This document shows positions 46,519-58,188 of a stretch of DNA of 64,000 nucleotides, one piece after another. The DNA is from Trileptium ribeirensis. Lineage: Eukaryota; Nematoda; Enoplea; Enoplida; Thoracostomopsidae. Positions within the stretch are counted from its first letter, which is position 1; every line of letters starts with the position of its first letter. The position numbers and the translations under genes are program-made. The notes under the pieces are model-generated. The model worked only from the letters and a program-made list of their open reading frames with translations. It made no database searches and was not told the origin of the DNA. The stretch lies in NCBI GenBank assembly GCA_030248225.1, contig JASANE010009848.1, positions 1 to 64,000 of the forward strand, written 5' to 3'.

Positions 46519-47469
46519 GTGTGCATTGCCGTCGCGACATTTTCGTAGCGCATTTGTACTCGAGGTCATTCCTTAATACACGCTCTGTGCATTGGTGAGG
46601 AGACATTTTCTTAGCACTAGAATCTTCTTCGAGGTTAATAAATTCGCAGCTATTTGTAGGGTACCGTCGGGACATTTTCGTAGCCTCAAGTATCTTCTTT
46701 GGCCTTAACCCATTTGTACTCGTTCTGTAATTTGCTGTCCAGACGTTTTCTTTATCCCCAAACGATCTGCGCTGAGCTAGCTCCATTTGCGTTGGTGTCG
46801 AGACATTTTGTTTAGATCCACGTGATCTTTGTTGAGTTTATGCATTGCTGTCCATACACTTTCTTAACACCAAGGACCTTCTTTGAGCTTAGATCATTAA
46901 TACTCGTTCTGTACGTTAGTATCGAGACATTTCTAAGCCCCAAGGTATCTCCTTTGAATTTAGCCCATTCGTGCTCTTTCTGTACATTGCTGTCGAGTCA
47001 CTTTTTAGCTAAGAGTGGCCTTCGTTGATGTAACACAATTCTTAATCGTTCTGTGCATTGCCTTCTAGACATTTTCTTAGCCCAAACGACACGTGTTGAG
47101 CTTATCCCATTCGTACTAGGTATCTGCGTTATTCTTACTTGTTCCAGTAAGAGACTGCTTTCGCAGTTAAAACTACAGCCGTACAGTATCGTAGGTTCGG
47201 TCATGTAAACTGCAGTTTTCTACTATTTCTAGTTTAAAAAGGCGATACAAATAAAAAATGTACACTGTAATCTGAAACATCGCGAACTCTGATTTAGGTC
47301 AGCTTTCTTGGACAGTAATATTTTATTTTATGTTAAATTTTTCGGTTTACGTATCTGTGATATAGTTCAATTGTAAGCGACTTTAATCCTTATTGTGCAA
47401 CACCTAAAGTAGATTATTTTCTTTTTGGGATTAATTAAATATATTTTCTCATTTTCACTGAATTATTAG

Positions 47470-47570
47470 CTTTTATCGACGAGCAATATAGCACTCATGG
47501 TCGCCCCGATAATCCAGCGGAACCATTTCGCCCTGAGGAGCAGCGTACTTCACGACTGCGTCCTGACGAT
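47470..47570 (+). CDS. Candidate host exon (part of gene A or a neighbour)
   Basis: Acceptor GAATTATTAG|CTTTTATC; frame begins after two bases (fits a phase-1 donor such as 37250). Reads FIDEQYSTHGRPDNPAEPF then RPEEQRTSRLRPDD, with a phase-0 donor GACGAT|GTATTG. The phase-0 end fits the exon at 52650. Alternatively the frame runs on to TAG near 47600. Codon use and residue mix look coding; no domain recognised. Confidence 0.45.
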
Positions 47571-48310
47571 GTATTGGATAAGTGTTTCAGGAAATTATAT
47601 TAGATGTATTTTGATAAATTGTCAACAGCTTAGTATGTTATATATTTTTCCTTAATTGGTATTTTCAAGTTTAGATTTTTTTGAGCATAAATACAAATAG
47701 AAAAATCACCATGATTTTATTGGTAAAATCGACATTGATTCTTTCAAGCCGCCTAAGCTACTTGCAGAAAACGCGCTTACAGGGTAAACAATATAGGTAC
47801 AGATCCTAGGGGCGATGAGAGGGATACGCCCCCACGTGGTAATTACTGCCAAAATCCCTTAGTATAGAGACCCTATGTTCAAAACCCCAAATACTGCCCC
47901 CAAACATCGCGAATCTCATACATTTCTCAAATCCCGTGAAACTTCAGAATAAATCTGCGCCACTGATAAATAATATATCCTGTTCTTACTATTTTTACAA
48001 CCTCATCTGATTGGAGCTGACAATTACGGTTCGTGAGCCGCAAAATCTGTGTGGATAGCTTTGCATTAACACGATACGTCTTTAAAATTATACTTTAGTT
48101 TTAGCAACAATTCCAATTTGAAACGACCAATAAAAAGACGTTGCGTAGTTGATATTGCTTTTATGTTGTAAACGATCATGTGGAAAGGTCGTTATGTAAC
48201 GTCACCATGATATCGTAGTTTATGGTTGTCGTCAGCGTACAGTGTTTAAGAAAAACTATGGTGCTACGGGGACTATGTATAATTTCATATGTTACGAATC
48301 TCAATAACCA

Positions 48311-48366
48311 ACATAGCTCGCCGGAAAACGGTGTGGACCTCCAAGATAGATCAGTTTTTAGCAACA
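48311..48366 (+). repeat. Segment shared with the foldback element interior
   Basis: ACATAGCTCGCCGGAAA identical over 17 nt to 10138-10154, followed by CTCCAAGATAGATCA...TTAGCAACA versus CTCCAAAGTAAATCA...TTAGCCACT. Confidence 0.55.
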
Positions 48367-48769
48367 CCTTTTAGCAACATTGATAGCGTTTCGTGAAACT
48401 TCGATGCATTCCTAAACAAACTACCGCTGTTATCATTGAAAATATCTGTAGTTTATCAAAATCGGAAAAAATAATTTTAGCTTCCAGACCATTTGGGGTA
48501 ATTTGGGATATGCCGAGAACTCATTTCGAGAGCATTGCGTAAAGGAGCGTTGACCAACTCTCCCACCATTACGTCCGTCCTTGTGGTGCCATCACGAAAA
48601 TGTATTGAATCAGGTTTGAAAAATGTCGGAGAAATAGCTAAATTAAACTTCAAAATATTTAAACATGATGGAAGCACACGATGTCGTTGAATGTGTTGCG
48701 TGGACAGTTTAAAAAAACTTCCACCACAACGGCTAAGGCAATAAAGAAATTTTGGGTATTTTACTTTGT

Positions 48770-49080
48770 CCTCCAAGCCAAAATTGGTCAGTTTCGAAGA
48801 TACAGCGATAATTTTGATACCACTCGGCTCAGCTCGGCGAACTGGTTCAGAAAATATATTTCGACGAGTTATACGCTAAAAGTTTTTATTGACTTTTTAG
48901 GTTTCTAACGGTGCCTAATATTTTCGAAAAACATTTTCTCGATAAATGTATAATTTTATATATCATTCGAACTGCGTTGACGAGCTCAGTTGAATAGTGG
49001 TACTGTCAGAAGGTTGAATCGTTTTGCGATTTAGATAAATCTTAATACCAAAGCTAAGCCTTAACTTAAACTTACGTCGT
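48770..49080 (+). repeat. Dispersed repeat, copy 3
   Basis: See 31430-31760 and 31790-32020 for the shared blocks. Confidence 0.55.
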
Positions 49081-51923
49081 TATAAACCAACAATTGCGTT
49101 ACGTTGATTTCACCAGCATTCGACGCAGCTCGTCAATGCAGTTATAATGATGTGTAAAATTCTACAAGAATGTTTCAAAAATTTTGGATAAAAAGGGAAC
49201 GTTTAAAAATATTTTGTTTTAAAACTGGCTGAAATGGATATTTTCTGAATCAACTCGACGATCTGAGTGGAATGATCTCAAAATATTCGATAGATTTTCA
49301 AAGTTGATCAATTTTGGCCTGCCGGCCCACAGAAAAGACCCCAATTTTAGAATACACGGATTCGTAGTTTGACTGTTCGGTGCATAGAAAAGTGGATAAC
49401 AGCCTGGACATCGTTTGCAATTATTGAGCAACAATGGTGATTGTCCTGAACATCAAAGATAAAACTTATATATAAGCACACATGGGCGAGCTCCGAAGTT
49501 CCACGGGATAACGGGTGCAACGGGTGAGGTCGACGCAAGGAGGATTAGGGTGTTCGCGGGGAGGGGGAGATCGTCAGGAGGATGAATTTTTTGGAAATCT
49601 TTTGGAACTCAAAATTTCAAAGTTTTTTAGCAGTTGTTTTACCTATTTTGCAACGACTTTTTCCAATTTGCTTCATTTTTTTAATTTCGCCCAATTTTTG
49701 CTCATTTTTTCCAAATTTTGCCTATTTTTCGGAAATTTTTAGGCGCAGTTGGAGTGCACGGGTGGAGGTGGGGAGTGGGGGTTTGTGTGGAGCTTAAGAG
49801 GTATTAGGGCGGTTGCTGGGACCAATGTTGTAATTGGAAAAAAAGACACGGGGTTGGCCGGACATCTGTGACCAATGATTTGAACCATCCTTTGACGTCA
49901 AATTTATTGAGTTCGATACTTGTTTTATTGGCATATGTATATTCTTGAGCACAACAGTTGGATATCCGAAACAATTATATGCTATTCTTTAAAGATAATT
50001 ATAATCATAAAGTTGTTATATTTGCAGAACGTCAACATATATCCGAATATTTATTCTTATTGTTAATCGGCTACCAAGTAAAAGTCACTAAGCATGTGCC
50101 ATGCTATCCAGGTACTCGACTTGTCGGGCACTCGGGTAATACGTCGGGCAACCAGATACAACAGTATCATCCCTGGGTATTAAGTATTTTGAATGTTGCC
50201 TAGAGTTTATTTTCCACCGCCTTATCAGAAAATTAATCGTCTTCTTTAATATAATATTATAGCTAACCTAAAAGGAGGATTGGAGAAGTGAAAGCACGCA
50301 GCATACGGATATACACATGAATCACATGATGTCCAGGTTTCTATTTTGAACAACAGGAATCTTAGCTCGGACACAAGGGTTCTCGTAGTAAAGGAAATTA
50401 ACTACTTTCTAATTATTCGAAAAGCTAAAGCTATAGCCTGCCGGTATATGTCTCGGCCACTTGTAGCAATAAGTAGAGTCCTGCGTATTCATAAATTTTA
50501 TAGCTTTCATTGCGAAAATACAAAAATTAAAACGAGACCACAACAACAAATTTGGGACAGCTAACTACAAATGTTTGAGTGCTAGAACTTAGAGACGAAT
50601 CTGAGCAAATAGGTAACAAGAAGCTAACGAAGCTTTACTTTACACTTTTCACGAAAATCGGGTACCACATTTGAAGGCTCACAACAGATGGATCCGAGAT
50701 ACTCAAAATTGAAAGATGTATTTAGAATTTTTATACACAAACTATGATGTAGTGTCAAAAATGCTGCATATATAGGTTCTTTTACGCGGTTATTGAAACC
50801 CTAAATACGCGTTATTCTTTGTACTTACCAAAAACGTGGAGTCAAATTTTCATTATTGAGCCGGATCTTTAATCCTGAGTTCATGTTTAATTCAATTTGA
50901 GTAAAATTTTGCTCAATATGAGGCAAATTGGGCGCATTACATTCTTGTTTTATTGGTTATGCTAACAGCTTGACAGCGTGTATTTACTTACTCACGGTAC
51001 ATTTAATAATATCCATAATTCATAAGTAGTAAAGAATGCTTTTAAGATAACAGTAACGTATTAATCGTTATGGTCCCTAATGCATTTTTGTATTACTAAT
51101 AGAACTGTTTGGGTTAAACATCGACAAATTCAACACTCTTTATATTATAAGGAATAATTTCCCAAATTGAAAAGTTTCCTTAATGTTAAGGATGATATTG
51201 TTTACGTTGGTACTAAAATTTTATAGGAAATATTTCCTTTAACAATATTCGGTACATGTTTCAGAGAGTCAAAGGGTTTCAAATATCAAACCGTAAGAAT
51301 TGACAGATCTGTTTATTGCGGCCATATTCATTAAACTTAAACAGCGTGTTAGGACGTCTAATAATTGGAGATTAACATGGAGATTCGATTTCGTCAACTA
51401 TAAATAATCTCGCAAACGAGTTAGAATATTCATGCACGAGAAAACTTAAATTCCAATCTAACGCTCAGAAGTATAGGTGAAATGCTTCATTTCCGTTTTC
51501 AATATTCCGATAACGAAATTTAATCGGAGCTGTGGTGCGTGTATAACCCTAAGACATCTCAATGCCTTTGTTGTGGACATATGTCGGGCACCGACACCGA
51601 ACATCCATTTTACCTATTGCTGCATTTTCTAACCAAATAATATAACGCTGTTCAAGCTTGCTTTGCTCTATGATAACAATGTCGAAATGGATTGCTGTAG
51701 TAATGGCTGCTATCATTTTGACATTTCTCTCGGTCCTGAATTTTTTGCGCCATACAAGGCGTTTCTTATAAAAATTTGAAAATATTTACGTTTTTAGCTT
51801 TATATCCATTGTGTGAATGTTGCCGGAGCTATCTCGGATTTAAAGGCCGGATTCAGCAGTATACCGCGCAGGCAACCCTTAGGGGCAATACGTCATACCG
51901 TTAGAAAAAAGCTTAGAGTGGAA

Positions 51924-51990
51924 GTTCGGGTGACGGCAGCCCCCTGACTTAGGCTAGGGTTAATGTATATCTCATATAAGGACCTCTAGG
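51924..51990 (+). repeat. Relic of the retroelement hairpin segment
   Basis: GTTCGGGTGACGGCAGCCCC followed by CTGACTTAGGCT and ATCTCATATAAGG resembles 20420-20480 (GTTCGGGGGCGGCAATCCCC, CGACGTAGGCT, GTCTCATAAAAGG). The stem is partly lost here. Confidence 0.55.
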
Positions 51991-52649
51991 CTAAGGCTTA
52001 GGCTTACTATATTGAAAAAGGCATAACATGGATTACAATTTGGCCCTTAGCGTTACATTGGCTAGTAGTAATATAGATTATTTTTTAGCGGAGAAATTGA
52101 AAAATACACTGTTGCTTTCCCTATTTTTGTCGGAAAACTAAATTTAGTTATGAATTTGATACAATCCAAAACTTCTTTTGTTCTGTGCGCGAGAAAATAA
52201 CAGTTTTATCTTATCCCGAACACGTGGATTTTTATCGTGAAAAAATATTCAAACGCTTGTAATCGGTACACTTACAATAGTATCTTTCCTTTTTTCATTC
52301 GCACTCTTCTTATTACATGGCTACATAGCTTAGCAAAGACCAAGCACTTCAGCGTTGGTGCTTCCTCACAAAAATTTTTCCTAGCCACCATGTGCATGTT
52401 AGCATGCAGTATGGTGCCGTAGGCAAGAGAAAACAATTTTTATGCTCGTCTCTATCGCAACCCACGTCGTATTTACAGTTTGATTACCTAATTTGAACGT
52501 CGCAGCTACGCAAATTTTAGTAGACACTACTGCTCATGACCACTACCAATGTTAGTGTCAGGTACATAGTAGTTTATCCTTGTCGGGTAACCGGGTAGAG
52601 ATTTACCATGCCCGTGCCTAATTGTCACACAAATTCCCAATTGTTTTAG

Positions 52650-52718
52650 ATTTCTGACAACATAGAAACCTTTATTAAAATAGCTTCAATGCAAGAAGAT
52701 ACAAATTTAATCAATAAT
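52650..52718 (+). CDS. Host micro-exon 1 (23 codons)
   Basis: Acceptor TTGTTTTAG|ATT, donor AATAAT|GTAAGT, phase 0 at both ends. Encodes ISDNIETFIKIASMQEDTNL plus three residues. The following 70-nt intron (52719-52788) is a textbook short intron ending CTCTTGCAG. Confidence 0.65.
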
Positions 52719-52788
52719 GTAAGTCTTTTAAAATATACTGAAATTTGGTATTGAAAAATACTTCGATTTAAAGTTTGTGCTCTTGCAG

Positions 52789-52839
52789 CTTGTATACTAC
52801 TTTCAAACGTTAGGCTATCTTCATGTCTTGTTGGAGACA
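52789..52839 (+). CDS. Host micro-exon 2 (17 codons)
   Basis: Follows the 70-nt intron in phase 0. Encodes LVYYFQTLGYLHVLLET, then donor GAGACA|GTAAGA in phase 0. Without that splice the frame runs to TGA near 52921. Confidence 0.62.
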
Positions 52840-53112
52840 GTAAGACAGCGTTGCGGTGGAGCTATAGCATTTGAACTGAACTCCAGACTTTGGTTTAGAC
52901 CGAACCGCTCTGCTCCGAGTTGAGCGTTAAAAGGATAAAGCGGTACAGAAAATTCGTTAAATGCAATGTTCCACTCCATATTTCTCTAGTAGAGTAAGGG
53001 CCCGGGTTTGTAAATTTCACTACTTTAAGCAGAAATTCTCGGTGCAGTTTAAGCTTGATGTAGATAACTGAACCTTTTTATTCAAAATACTAGTTGTGTG
53101 GTTTAAATCCAG

Positions 53113-53172
53113 GAAATCAATCCAGCGACCAATATAAAAACGTTAAAAACGTTTGGACAAACTTTGAAATAG
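53113..53172 (+). CDS. Candidate terminal exon
   Basis: Acceptor TTTAAATCCAG|GAA in phase 0; 19 codons EINPATNIKTLKTFGQTLK and TAG. AATAAA at 53234-53239 could be the poly(A) signal. Phase fits the donor at 52839. The polypyrimidine tract is weak, so this is tentative. Confidence 0.42.
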   Translation, partial: EINPATNIKTLKTFGQTLK

Positions 53173-53233
53173 AATACTTTCGACTTGCAACAATTAGGTA
53201 CACATGTACGAAATTAATATATGTAACAAATGT

Positions 53234-53239
53234 AATAAA
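53234..53239 (+). terminator. Candidate poly(A) signal
   Basis: AATAAA about 60 nt after the candidate stop codon. Such hexamers are common by chance in AT-rich DNA. Confidence 0.3.
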
Positions 53240-56200
53240 CTGTTAAAAATGCGTGAAGTAAATTATCCTTAACTTATATTATGTACCCAGCTGCAAAATA
53301 GGTCTTAATTTTATTTTTAACAACAACAATAAGAACAACAATACATAATCAGCGCAATGTTTCAACAGATATATCGCATATATAGCAATGAGTCTGTACC
53401 GGGTAAATGAAAAATAGCACCGCCATAAAGAACCCTTTTTCGATCTACCTCCTCGATTGCGTTGTTGTCAGATATACCTTTGTGAGCAGTTTCTGCACGC
53501 AAAACTGCTTTCCACTGTTTGTTTTGCGCTATCGTCGCCTGAAGGGTGTTCCTACCTAATATGACATATATAGGCTTTTGTAGCTTTTACATAGAATTCT
53601 TTTTATATATAGAGCATTATTTGTGGTACAGGGAATATAATTTTTAGAGCGTATTACGTAATTCGCACTAACGGCTTGAGTGTAAAGCTTCTAGCAGTTC
53701 TGCAAGTCCCACTGACTTTCATTTCAGATTCACTAACCAATAATACAACCAGATAGGGATAAACCACTTACAACTGTTCAAGGAATCTGCAGAACTTAAG
53801 ATGTGGGTTAAGCTTGATTTCTTTATCCTCTTTAAAAATCGTGACAAATTTTAGTGCTCCTATCAGCTGGTAACCGTTAATTTCGTCAGATAATGTATTC
53901 CAACCTTATATAATACGACAAAGTTATGTTTCATTGCATAAGTTTTAAATTTGGGTTTCGCACTTTCATCCAATTTTTCCTAATGTATTCTGAATATCTG
54001 ATAACTTAAATATTTTGCAATTTATTTTTTCATCGCGTGAAATTATAATATTCATGTTTTGGCCAATGGGCTCTCAAGTAAATCACACAAATTGTCAATA
54101 TTGCCTTTCCTGAACGTTTTTCTGTGAATTCGTTAAAATTATGCTGCCGTAGGAACCGGTGATTATTTACGATGCAATGCTGACCTATCACCGTAAACGG
54201 CTGTAACGTGCTTGTAGTAAAAAGGCAAAATCTCGAGTTCGGGATAAACTATCGAGTACCTCCGCACTTTCATACATCAGATTGTTTTATACTTTCTATA
54301 TGTAAATGAATTTTGAATTGCTGAAAATTATAACCCTAACCGTTTCACAAGTGTGGTGATTTCACAACACGAGTCGTTAATGCATGAAGCATGAGCAAAC
54401 TTAACCTGTGCCGCCTACGACTTGCTTTTGGCACTATGTACAAAACGTTGTTAGAGGGCACAAAACAGTCATTGGGGTTCACAGATTGAAATTCAAAAAT
54501 TTCCGTCGGAATAGAGGACCAAGTGACTACAAAACAAGATAGTGTCTATTCGCTAACACAATGCAACTATTTCCTGTTTTCCCCCAAAGTTGTTTCTCAA
54601 CTAACAACGTGGCAGGCAACTGCATTTATGCTAACCATTTAGTGTTATTAATTATATTACGTGTCGTTCGCAAACATCACATGTGATGTACATGTTTTGT
54701 AAACGGTAAACGGGAGCATTTTTGAATTCAAATTTCAAACGTTCAGTAATCGGTTAACTTAATTTTCTAATTAATCGTCAAAAGGCCAAAGTTTTGTTTC
54801 TTAAGTTTTTGGATGCGTTACCCAAAACACCAATTTTATGTTTTCTAATATGCTGACGGATGACTGGTACACCAAACAAGCGATCACCCACAACTAATGA
54901 CAGATACAATGGTAAAGGATACAGATATAGAACCTTAAGTTTACTCATGCATAAAACCATATTCATAGTTCAGTTTTGTATGTGAGACTTGTAAAAGATG
55001 ATTTTTCTTTGGAACCATGTTAAGATCCACTTAGAAGACCACGGCTTTGCTTCGCCGACGGTGAACTGCAAGTTAGCGCGACCATCGTCGCGCAGTTCAT
55101 AAACCTTAGGATAAAGTTTGACGTTTTATTTGGAAATAATGTGTATAGGCATTATGCAATTCTAAAATTATTTATATACCAAAAACATTGTGGGTCCTAA
55201 AATACCGCCCTGTGGAAAAAATAATTTAGTTGAAAACCGCCTTTAGATACAAACGTGGACTTTCACTCGAAATCGGTAAAAATTAATTTATCACAATTCA
55301 GAACAAAGCCAGAAATGACAGTTTTGCAAATAAGTTTGTGATACGAGAAAGTGTCAAAAGCCTTTACAAAATCTCCGTAGGTGTTGTCAATGCAGGCGCC
55401 TTCGTCTACTAGTTCATGCATGTTCAAGGTGCGAGGTTCCAGGTGGTAGCAGGGGTGTGGGGGGTCGGGCTCCATGCTTCCAGTGGGGTGAGCCCGTCGG
55501 CGACGTTGCTTCGGAGCCTATGCGTTGGAACGGCACCGCCACGGAAGGGTTGAAGCATCTGCCGGGGGAGGGGGGTCTCGGGGAAGGGGTCCCGACACCT
55601 CAGAGGGCCAACTCTTACCCATATGAGCATGTATGGCCTATATCACGAGCCCCATCGTGTACACAGTGCGTTGGTTGTGTATATATTATGTTCATTTAGG
55701 ACAATTAATGTATCCTTACCGTGCATCTGGTACTATCATGATTTGACACATGATTTATACTACGGTTGATGCAGGAGAGCAGTAACGGGAGGCAGACTCT
55801 GTTAATAACGGAGCAATAATAAAAACGCATTCATTTTTACAACCCAAATCAGCGTTAATATTATTTATATAGTCATTAAATTGAAAGTGTGACTAACAGA
55901 GTCGGCTAAGATTTTCATTTGTAGGAGAGGCGTTCGTCTAAATACGATGTAAATACTGCTCACTGCAATAACATCAGTTTGTTTGGTCTTATATACTACA
56001 CAAGTGTTTTATCCTTTGAGGTTTTATAAATGTGTTGAGTGTTGGGCGATATTCCTTTAAAGCTTTGCAAGTGTCTGCTTTAATTTAGGGCCACCGTAAC
56101 GCAGCTTTTAACTTGCTGAAGGTATATAGAGCAGTTGCTCTGTGGTTATTGCGTGCAATCACTGGTGCTACTACGCCTGGAAAATACAGAAACTTAAAAA

Positions 56201-58188
56201 ATAATCGCAACTGAAGGAATATCAACGATAACAGTAATCCGTTCCTTTCCTTCAGTTGTTGGACAATTACCGACTTCCTTCTGTAGTGTTCTGTACTGAA
56301 CGTTAGTAGTTGTGTCGCTGTTCATTCGCTTTCGGACGTTCTGTAATCTCCTAGCAACAGCTGCGAAACAGGCAGTGGTTAATAATGGAGGCTTGTAATC
56401 GAGCGATTCCGGTGTGATTGATTCGTCGACGACGAAACCGGCGTTCGCTTAACGAAGCACAATTAATAATAATTTAGAATAGGATCTAAAGGACGGATAT
56501 TGCCAACAATGCATAACAGAATATTATGTCAATTCTCTATACTCTAGCGTTAACCTATGCTGTATGCCATTAGCGTTTTCGTCTTTTCTCCAAATTTCTG
56601 TCGGTTAAAACATATTTACCTTGCAAATTGGGGAACGATTTGTTTACTACACCCCCACTTTGGTGGAGTAATTTGGACCATCTAGCTTTGAAAGAAGTTA
56701 GTTGGACAACTTACATTGGGTCACCCGAGAATACCTTAAAACTAGGGTTACCAGCTATCCTACAGCATTAGGGGCCCTACCTACCATGTACAAAATTAGG
56801 GGTCAATATATTTTTATATCCTTTTGAAATAAGGGCGGTAAAGGTCCGAAAATGACATCTATCTTGGATTAAATTTGCAGTGCAGGCATGTGTCAATCTC
56901 TTCCATTATGTACTTTTGACATTAACTCTTGGAAATGGGTTATGCAGATAATACATAGATTAGATAAGACAGACCCATTAGATAAAAAATTCAGGTTAAC
57001 ACCAAAAGCCTTAGATGCATTCGATTTCTGTGTTGTGTTGCAATGCATACAAGTGAAATTTGGCGTCAACTGGCATTTCTATCAATGGTGAGACTTTTGG
57101 TTCCAGCTCGGCTTGGGTCGGCTCTATAGCAGAGTGGAGCATGCAATAATGTCTGAAATCCGAGCTGAGCCAGAGCGGGAGATGTATCTGTGAGAGCAGA
57201 GCCAAGAGGAGCCTAGTGTATATCTGGAAAAGCCGTGGTTAGCATTTGAAAGCTTTATAGAACAACGAACATACTTGTAACTTCTGATGTATTGTACAAT
57301 ACTCAGCTGACATCAAGAACAGCTGACATAACATCGGCCTTTCTTAAAAGCTCCAAAACCAACTGTATATAGGGCTTTTGTATGTTATGTTCTCTTTTGA
57401 AAAGCAAACTTTTATTATCAGAAGGCTTGAACCGAGGCGAGCCTAGATTTCCATCGGAAGAGCCGACCCTATCGGGCCGGACATGGTTCACGAAGAGCCG
57501 AGCCGAGCCAGTGCCTAGTATGCCTGTGAGAACAGAGACGCGCAAAGCCGGACATGGATCAAGAGTACCTGAGCCAAGCCAGAGCCTGAAAATCAGGCTC
57601 GTTCTCACTTCTAATTTATATTAAAAATTAAATACAATTACTTGTGCTATTTCGAATTGGTTGCTACAAATTATTGCAATAAAATATGATAATTACATAA
57701 GATTTATACATATGATTTTTTTATTTATTTGTTTCACTGTAACTGTGCTGCGTACATTATATTAGTGTATGTATATACACGTATATAATAGTTGTTTCCT
57801 TCTGGCTAAAATATATATTTTTGGGCGGCTGTTGCACCGACTTTGGGCTGCACAGAACAATGTTTTTTCGTTAAAAGAAGCCACATATTTGACAAATAAC
57901 GTTTGAGTTGTAAAATATTATTGTCCACTGTATGATAGACACTACTGATAGATATTGTTGCTATTAGTTTATTTCATCAGAATCTGAAAACTTGGTTACC
58001 ACGGCGTTCAGCCATTTGTTGACACTGGTAACTGCGTATATTGTTAATTAAAATCTCCTAAATGCTCAATATCGAGATATATTAGAAAATAAATCCCAAA
58101 CATAGGTACGGAGCATAGACGAATGTTACGTTTTTCAAAAGCGAAAATAAAAGATCCTGAATGCAGCATACGTTAAATCGATACCGTA
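53240..58188. other. No gene seen; minor repeats
   Basis: AT-rich. A GC-rich island at about 55440-55640 ends with TATGAGCATGTATGGCCTAT, shared in part with 37796-37815, suggesting a dispersed GC-rich repeat. GAGCCGAGCC-type words recur at about 57105-57240 and 57425-57600. No ORF has support. Confidence 0.45.

Larger units (their letters stand above)
41155..47115 (-). repeat. 6-kb degenerate tandem array (unit about 70-80 bp)
   Basis: Repeating words on the plus strand: GCCCATTCGTACTCGTTCTG, TACATTGCTGTCGAGACATT, TTCTTAGCACCAAGGATCTT, CGTTGAGCTTAGCCC. Units are diverged and vary in length. On the minus strand a frequent unit reads as NVQNEYEWAKLKEDPWC-like residues, giving many short open frames that are not genes. 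Four copies of a separate 170-190-bp module are embedded. Confidence 0.88.
47571..52649. other. Intron-like stretch with repeat relics
   Basis: No supported gene. Holds a segment at 48311-48366 similar to the foldback interior, a dispersed repeat copy at 48770-49080, an AT-rich CCAATTTTTGC-type stretch (about 49620-49740), and a relic of the 20.4-kb hairpin segment (51924-51990). Confidence 0.5.

Noticed and set aside
41155..47115. Open frames in the array as real genes
   Set aside because: They arise from repeated units whose frame drifts, with no start context, splice sites or known domain.
41155..47115. CRISPR-like repeat array
   Set aside because: Units are diverged and contiguous with no identical repeats and unique spacers, and the DNA is eukaryotic.
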